From contig JAJYJX010000011.1 of assembly GCA_021789095.1 (NCBI GenBank), positions 1 to 25,070 of the forward strand: a stretch of DNA of 25,070 nucleotides. Direction: 5' to 3'. The notes under the pieces were generated by a model that was not told the DNA's origin, did not search any database, and worked only from the letters and a program-made list of their open reading frames with translations. This document shows, one piece after another, positions 22,540 through 25,070 of this stretch (within the stretch, counting starts at the first letter, position 1; each line of letters starts with the position of its first letter). This DNA comes from a bacterium (GTDB taxonomy: Bacteria; JAMCPX01). The translations under genes were made by a program, and so were the position numbers.

Positions 22540-22989
22540 GTGAGATTATCTTCAAGGGCAAGATACGGCGTAAGAGCAATGGCAAGGCTTTACAAAGATT
22601 TTAGCGGCGGGCCTGTATCGCTGAAAGAAATAGCAAAGCTTGAGATGATCGATGAGGCGTACCTTGCGCAACTGCTCCTTAAGCTCAAAAACTACGGTCT
22701 TATAACAACCGAAAGAGGGAAAGGCGGAGGATATAAGCCTTCAAAGCCCGCAGAAGATATAACCCTTATGGACATACTCCGTGCGGTCGAAGAAGAAATC
22801 ATGCCCCTTGAATGCTTTACCACGGATCTTGCGATCTGCCCTCTCACATCGTCATGTTTTACAAAGGACTTCTGGTATAATTTAAAGCAGGAGATAGAAA
22901 AGGCGCTTTCCGGCATCACGCTCAAATCCATCATAGAAAAGCATGATACAGACGTTATGTCGGGCAAACAGGTCGAAAAACTGATGTAA
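22540..22989 (+). CDS. Rrf2-family transcriptional regulator with three-cysteine cluster motif
   Basis: A 149-residue Rrf2/IscR-type regulator. The winged-helix part has MRLSSRARYGVRAMARL, VSLKEIAKLEMIDEAYLAQLLLKLKNYGLI and the wing ERGKGGGYKPSKP. C92, C100 and C106 (ECFTTDLAIC, TSSCF) match the positions where IscR and other members bind a [2Fe-2S] or [4Fe-4S] cluster, so it probably senses Fe-S status, redox or NO. Translation starts at GTG 22540 after AAAAAGGAG. It follows the SufT-like gene on the same strand but has no iscS or sufBCD next to it. The structured spacer upstream may be an autoregulatory site. Confidence 0.92.
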   Translation: MRLSSRARYGVRAMARLYKDFSGGPVSLKEIAKLEMIDEAYLAQLLLKLKNYGLITTERGKGGGYKPSKPAEDITLMDILRAVEEEIMPLECFTTDLAICPLTSSCFTKDFWYNLKQEIEKALSGITLKSIIEKHDTDVMSGKQVEKLM

Positions 22990-23000
22990 CAAGGCTGTTC

Positions 23001-23021
23001 AAAAAGGTCATTCTTCATGAC
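23001..23021 (-). terminator. Terminator-like hairpin for the response regulator gene
   Basis: Read on the minus strand, GTCAT-GAAGA-ATGAC is followed by CTTTTTG. The 5-bp stem is short, but the U-run is in the right place, 20-40 bp past the stop codon of the receiver gene. It lies between convergent genes. Confidence 0.4.
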
Positions 23022-23040
23022 GCCAGGGTGACAGATTCTT

Positions 23041-23415
23041 TTATTTTTTCTTCGCGAGTACCATATTGATAAGGTTCTCAAGTTTTTCAATCCTGAACGG
23101 TTTTTCAATGTAAAATAGCGTACCGGAACGGAATGCATGCTCAATCACTTCTTGTGAACCGTACGCGGTCATAATTATAATTGATGTACCGGGCCACCTG
23201 TTTTTTATGGTTTCTGCCAGAGCAATACCGTTCGTTTTTGCTGACAGTCTGACATCCGTGACAACGACATCGTAAGATGATTTATCAAGCTGCCTTAATG
23301 CCTCCTCTTCATTATAGACTGCCATTGCATCGAATTCTTTGTTTATTTCTCTCATCAGTTTGGCGATGTTTGTAGCAAAATAGATCTCATTGTCAACTAT
23401 CAGTAGCTTTGGCAT
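23041..23415 (-). CDS. Single-domain response regulator (CheY-like receiver)
   Basis: A 124-residue receiver domain with no output domain. The phosphoacceptor is D54 (VVVTDVRL), with T83 (IIIMTAYG) and K105 (YIEKPF) at the usual switch positions. The acidic pocket reads VDNE (D8, N9, E10): the second aspartate of the usual DD pair is asparagine, a variant seen in some receivers that may change Mg2+ binding. It probably works by protein-protein contact or in a phosphorelay. No histidine kinase is adjacent, so it is an orphan. AAGGA lies 9 nt upstream of the ATG. Confidence 0.9.
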   Translation of the reverse strand: MPKLLIVDNEIYFATNIAKLMREINKEFDAMAVYNEEEALRQLDKSSYDVVVTDVRLSAKTNGIALAETIKNRWPGTSIIIMTAYGSQEVIEHAFRSGTLFYIEKPFRIEKLENLINMVLAKKK

Positions 23416-23646
23416 TGTAATAATCCTTTTTTGTCAGAGGAGTTTTTTTGCGTTATCATAATTTCTATAAAAGTTTTCTTCATACTATATTATTTTGCAT
23501 CATATATGCCAGATTAAATAATATTTAACCTATTGAAATTATTGTGGAATTGCTTTAAAATAATAATGAAACATGTGTAAAGATGAACTTTGGCGTTTAA
23601 AAGTCAACGGCCCCGTCTTTTGGCGTGATGCCTCAAGCGAACATGC

Positions 23647-23671
23647 AGGGGCGAATAATCATTGCTCCTAC
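23647..23671. repeat. Imperfect REP-like palindrome
   Basis: Around AGGGGCGAAT-AATC-ATTGCTCCT the two arms are complementary with one mismatch and one missing base. A near-perfect GGGGCGAAT/ATTCGCCCC palindrome occurs as an extragenic repeat in a number of bacterial genomes from memory; this copy looks decayed. It is flanked by non-coding DNA. Confidence 0.35.
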
Positions 23672-23693
23672 AATTCTTATTATATTTTTTAAG

Positions 23694-23939
23694 TTAACCC
23701 CAAAAATGCAATAGGAAAGTTTGTTCATTCGTTCAACCCTGTGACCCACCTAAGATATATAGATTTTTTGTTATAAACGCGGTTTAAGTCCTTCGTAAGT
23801 TTATATGCTATTACCTTGTATTTCTTTTTTGTTGATATTCGAAGAATACCTTTGTTTGATGCACGACCCATCCCCCGGATGGGTACCCCTTCGCTCATTT
23901 CACAAACTTCCCTATTTTTCAAATGCATTTTTGGGTTAA
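23694..23939 (-). repeat. MITE-like interspersed element, copy B
   Basis: A 246-bp unit, inverted relative to copy A at 8118-8340. Its ends are inverted repeats: TTAACCCCAAAAATGCA on the left, complementary to TGCATTTTTGGGTTAA on the right, followed inward by the GGAAGTTTG-like block. The outermost TTAA occurs at both ends and could be target duplication or part of the repeat. The core 23834-23851 is identical over 18 nt to that of copy A. Unlike copy A it carries an extra hairpin, ACCCATC-CGGGG-GATGGGT on the minus strand (near 23868-23886). A 67-codon minus-strand frame is open here (MHLKNREVCEMSEG to WVTGLNE), where copy A has stop codons. Confidence 0.65.
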
Positions 23940-23964
23940 TAGCCGCAATACTTGATTTATTCTC

Positions 23965-23994
23965 TTGATTTGGTTATGATTTTTTAATTATAGT
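23965..23994 (+). promoter_or_regulatory. Candidate promoter of prfB
   Basis: TTGATT (23965-23970), an 18-bp spacer and TATAGT (23989-23994) give a fair sigma70 promoter about 120 bp upstream of the prfB start. The predicted transcript would begin at or within the hairpin that follows. Confidence 0.4.
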
Positions 23995-24031
23995 ATCCCT
24001 GTCAGAAGGCACTTATACTTACGACAGGATA
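23994..24031 (+). other. Hairpin in the prfB leader
   Basis: TATCCCTGTC (23994-24003) pairs with GACAGGATA (24023-24031) as a 9-bp stem with one bulged C around a 19-nt loop. It lies at the expected 5' end of the prfB transcript. It may stabilise the mRNA or be a protein-binding dyad overlapping the promoter. Confidence 0.4.
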
Positions 24032-24112
24032 GTGTAACAGCACTTTAATTTTTGATTGCAGGAAGGATAGGTACTAAATCCGGGGCAGGTTCCAGCCGGG
24101 TTAAAAAAAAAT

Positions 24113-25070
24113 ATGTTAAATTATGAATCCTTGAAGACAGAGCTTGAAAAGGCAGAAACAAAATTGTCCCGCATAAGGGGGCATCTTTGATGTCAGCTCG
24201 ATGCGATCCCGTATAGATGAGGTGAATGAGATTGTTGCTGCACCTGATTTCTGGAAAGACAGGTCAAAGGCATCCGCGCTCCTGAAAGAGAAGAACAAAC
24301 TCGTAGAACTCACCAGGATTATAGACCATCTTGAGCACGATACCGCAGACATTAAGGACATGTTGATCTTGCTGAAAGACGAGACCTCCCAGGATTACGG
24401 TGAACAGCTTTCGAGAGAAATAAACAATATTTTTAAGGAAATAAAAGCACTCGAGATAAAAGAAGTATTCAGGGACGAGCAGGATGCGAACAATGCGATA
24501 CTCGTTATCAATTCAGGCGCAGGAGGGACAGAGGCGCAGGACTGGGCACAGATGCTCCTGCGGATGTATACGATGTGGAGTGAATCGAAGGGTTTTAAAA
24601 CATCCGTAGTGGATTATCTCGAGGGTGAAGAGGCAGGAATAAAGAATGCAACCCTGCAGGTAGAAGGGAGCTATGCTTACGGTTATCTGAAGGCAGAGGC
24701 CGGGGTACACAGGCTTGTACGCATTTCACCTTTTGACTCCAACAAAAGAAGACACACGTCTTTTGCCTCTGTTTTTGTATATCCCGAGATAAACGAAGAC
24801 ATAAGCGTTCAGGTCGATGAAAAAGACCTGCGGGTTGATACGTACAGGGCAGGGGGGCACGGAGGGCAGAACGTGAACAAACTTGAGACAGCAGTACGTA
24901 TTACCCATATACCGTCAGGTATAGTTGTACAGTGCCAGAATGAAAGGTCCCAGTTCAAGAACAAGGAAATTGCCATGAGGATCCTGAAGAGCAGGCTTTA
25001 TGATCTTGAGCTCAGGAAAAGACAGGCAGAGAAGGATAAGATAGAATCAGCGAAGAAGGACATATCATGG
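24113..25070 (+). CDS. prfB: Peptide chain release factor 2 with programmed +1 frameshift (3' end outside window)
   Basis: Release factor 2 ends translation at UGA and UAA. The first 25 codons (from ATG 24113) end at CTT-TGA (24185-24190). Resuming one base later, at GAT 24189, gives an open frame to the window end ([16 protein letters not shown] onward) that carries the RF2 stop-recognition motif SPF ([12 protein letters not shown]) and the catalytic GGQ loop ([11 protein letters not shown]). The slippage signal is complete: AGGGGG (24176-24181) as internal Shine-Dalgarno, 3 nt, CTT, then in-frame TGA. Low RF2 favours the shift, an established autoregulation. The product is truncated here at KDISW, roughly 50 residues short of the usual end. 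The ATG has no clear ribosome-binding site. Confidence 0.95.
24176..24190 (+). promoter_or_regulatory. prfB programmed +1 frameshift site
   Basis: AGGGGG-CAT-CTT-TGA matches the bacterial RF2 recoding site: an internal Shine-Dalgarno element 3 nt ahead of a slippery CUU codon, followed by UGA. The base after UGA is U here, where C is the commoner context in E. coli. It makes RF2 synthesis depend on slow termination at UGA. Confidence 0.93.

Larger units (their letters stand above)
23416..24112. other. 697-bp gene-poor region with repeats
   Basis: No convincing gene lies between the receiver gene (-) and prfB (+). The first 170 bp are plain AT-rich DNA. Then come two TTTGGCGT direct repeats 30 bp apart (23589-23596 and 23619-23626), an imperfect palindrome at 23647-23671, the repeat element B (23694-23939) and the prfB promoter and leader. 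A 67-codon minus-strand frame (23725-23928) lies wholly inside repeat B and belongs to it. Confidence 0.6.

Noticed and set aside
23416-23693. A riboswitch or small RNA in the non-coding stretch (c-di-GMP, cobalamin, Moco types considered)
   Set aside because: I could not match the conserved boxes of any of these classes; only short repeats and AT-rich DNA are visible.
1-25070. CRISPR array, tRNA/rRNA genes, prophage or complete insertion sequence
   Set aside because: No regularly spaced repeats, no tRNA-like cloverleaf in the gaps, and no integrase, transposase or phage structural genes were seen.

Overview
The window looks like chromosomal DNA of an anaerobic bacterium with moderate GC content. 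The gene set resembles Desulfobacterota (former Deltaproteobacteria) or similar syntrophic and aromatic-degrading anaerobes: a glutaryl-CoA-dehydrogenase-type acyl-CoA dehydrogenase, a KorAB-type 2-oxoacid:ferredoxin oxidoreductase with dedicated iron-sulfur flavoproteins, a stand-alone receiver protein, a bacteriohemerythrin and an Rrf2/SufT-like pair. The taxonomic placement is inference from gene content only.

Layout. (1) 88-2485: a cytidylate-kinase-like protein with a C-terminal BON domain (+) converges on a 14-TM DHA2-type MFS transporter (-), with a strong hairpin between them. (2) 2847-16709: a long co-directional (+) metabolic block. It holds a GCDH-type acyl-CoA dehydrogenase, a D-2-hydroxyacid dehydrogenase, acpS, a catalytically degenerate acyl-CoA dehydrogenase homologue coupled to an intact one, aconitase, a small zinc-ribbon protein, a GltD-like flavoprotein with a C-terminal 2x[4Fe-4S] domain, a second FAD/NAD oxidoreductase, korA/korB-like subunits and a 5-TM membrane protein. 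The likely theme is acyl-CoA oxidation joined to a 2-oxoacid branch (aconitase to 2-oxoglutarate to succinyl-CoA), with electrons passing between ferredoxin-type clusters, FAD and NAD(P). (3) 16710-21262: a possible small antisense lipoprotein, hemerythrin, a ThiC-family enzyme, a Yip1-domain membrane protein, a small Cys-rich protein and a GAF-GGDEF diguanylate cyclase. (4) 21275-23415: an ABC-2 permease without an adjacent ATPase (-), a SufT/MIP18-like protein, an Rrf2 regulator and a single-domain response regulator (-). (5) 23416-25070: a repeat-rich gene-poor stretch, then the start of prfB with its programmed +1 frameshift, running off the window end.

The least expected structure is a family of short interspersed repeats. 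Two related elements with terminal inverted repeats (8118-8340 and, inverted, 23694-23939) share an identical 18-nt internal hairpin, and a single end copy sits exactly at the stop codon of the first gene (912-938). A second structured site is a set of mutually exclusive inverted repeats between the SufT-like gene and the Rrf2 regulator. The other main points are the degenerate/intact acyl-CoA dehydrogenase pair and the Kor-flavoprotein module. No tRNA, rRNA, CRISPR array or complete insertion sequence was seen.
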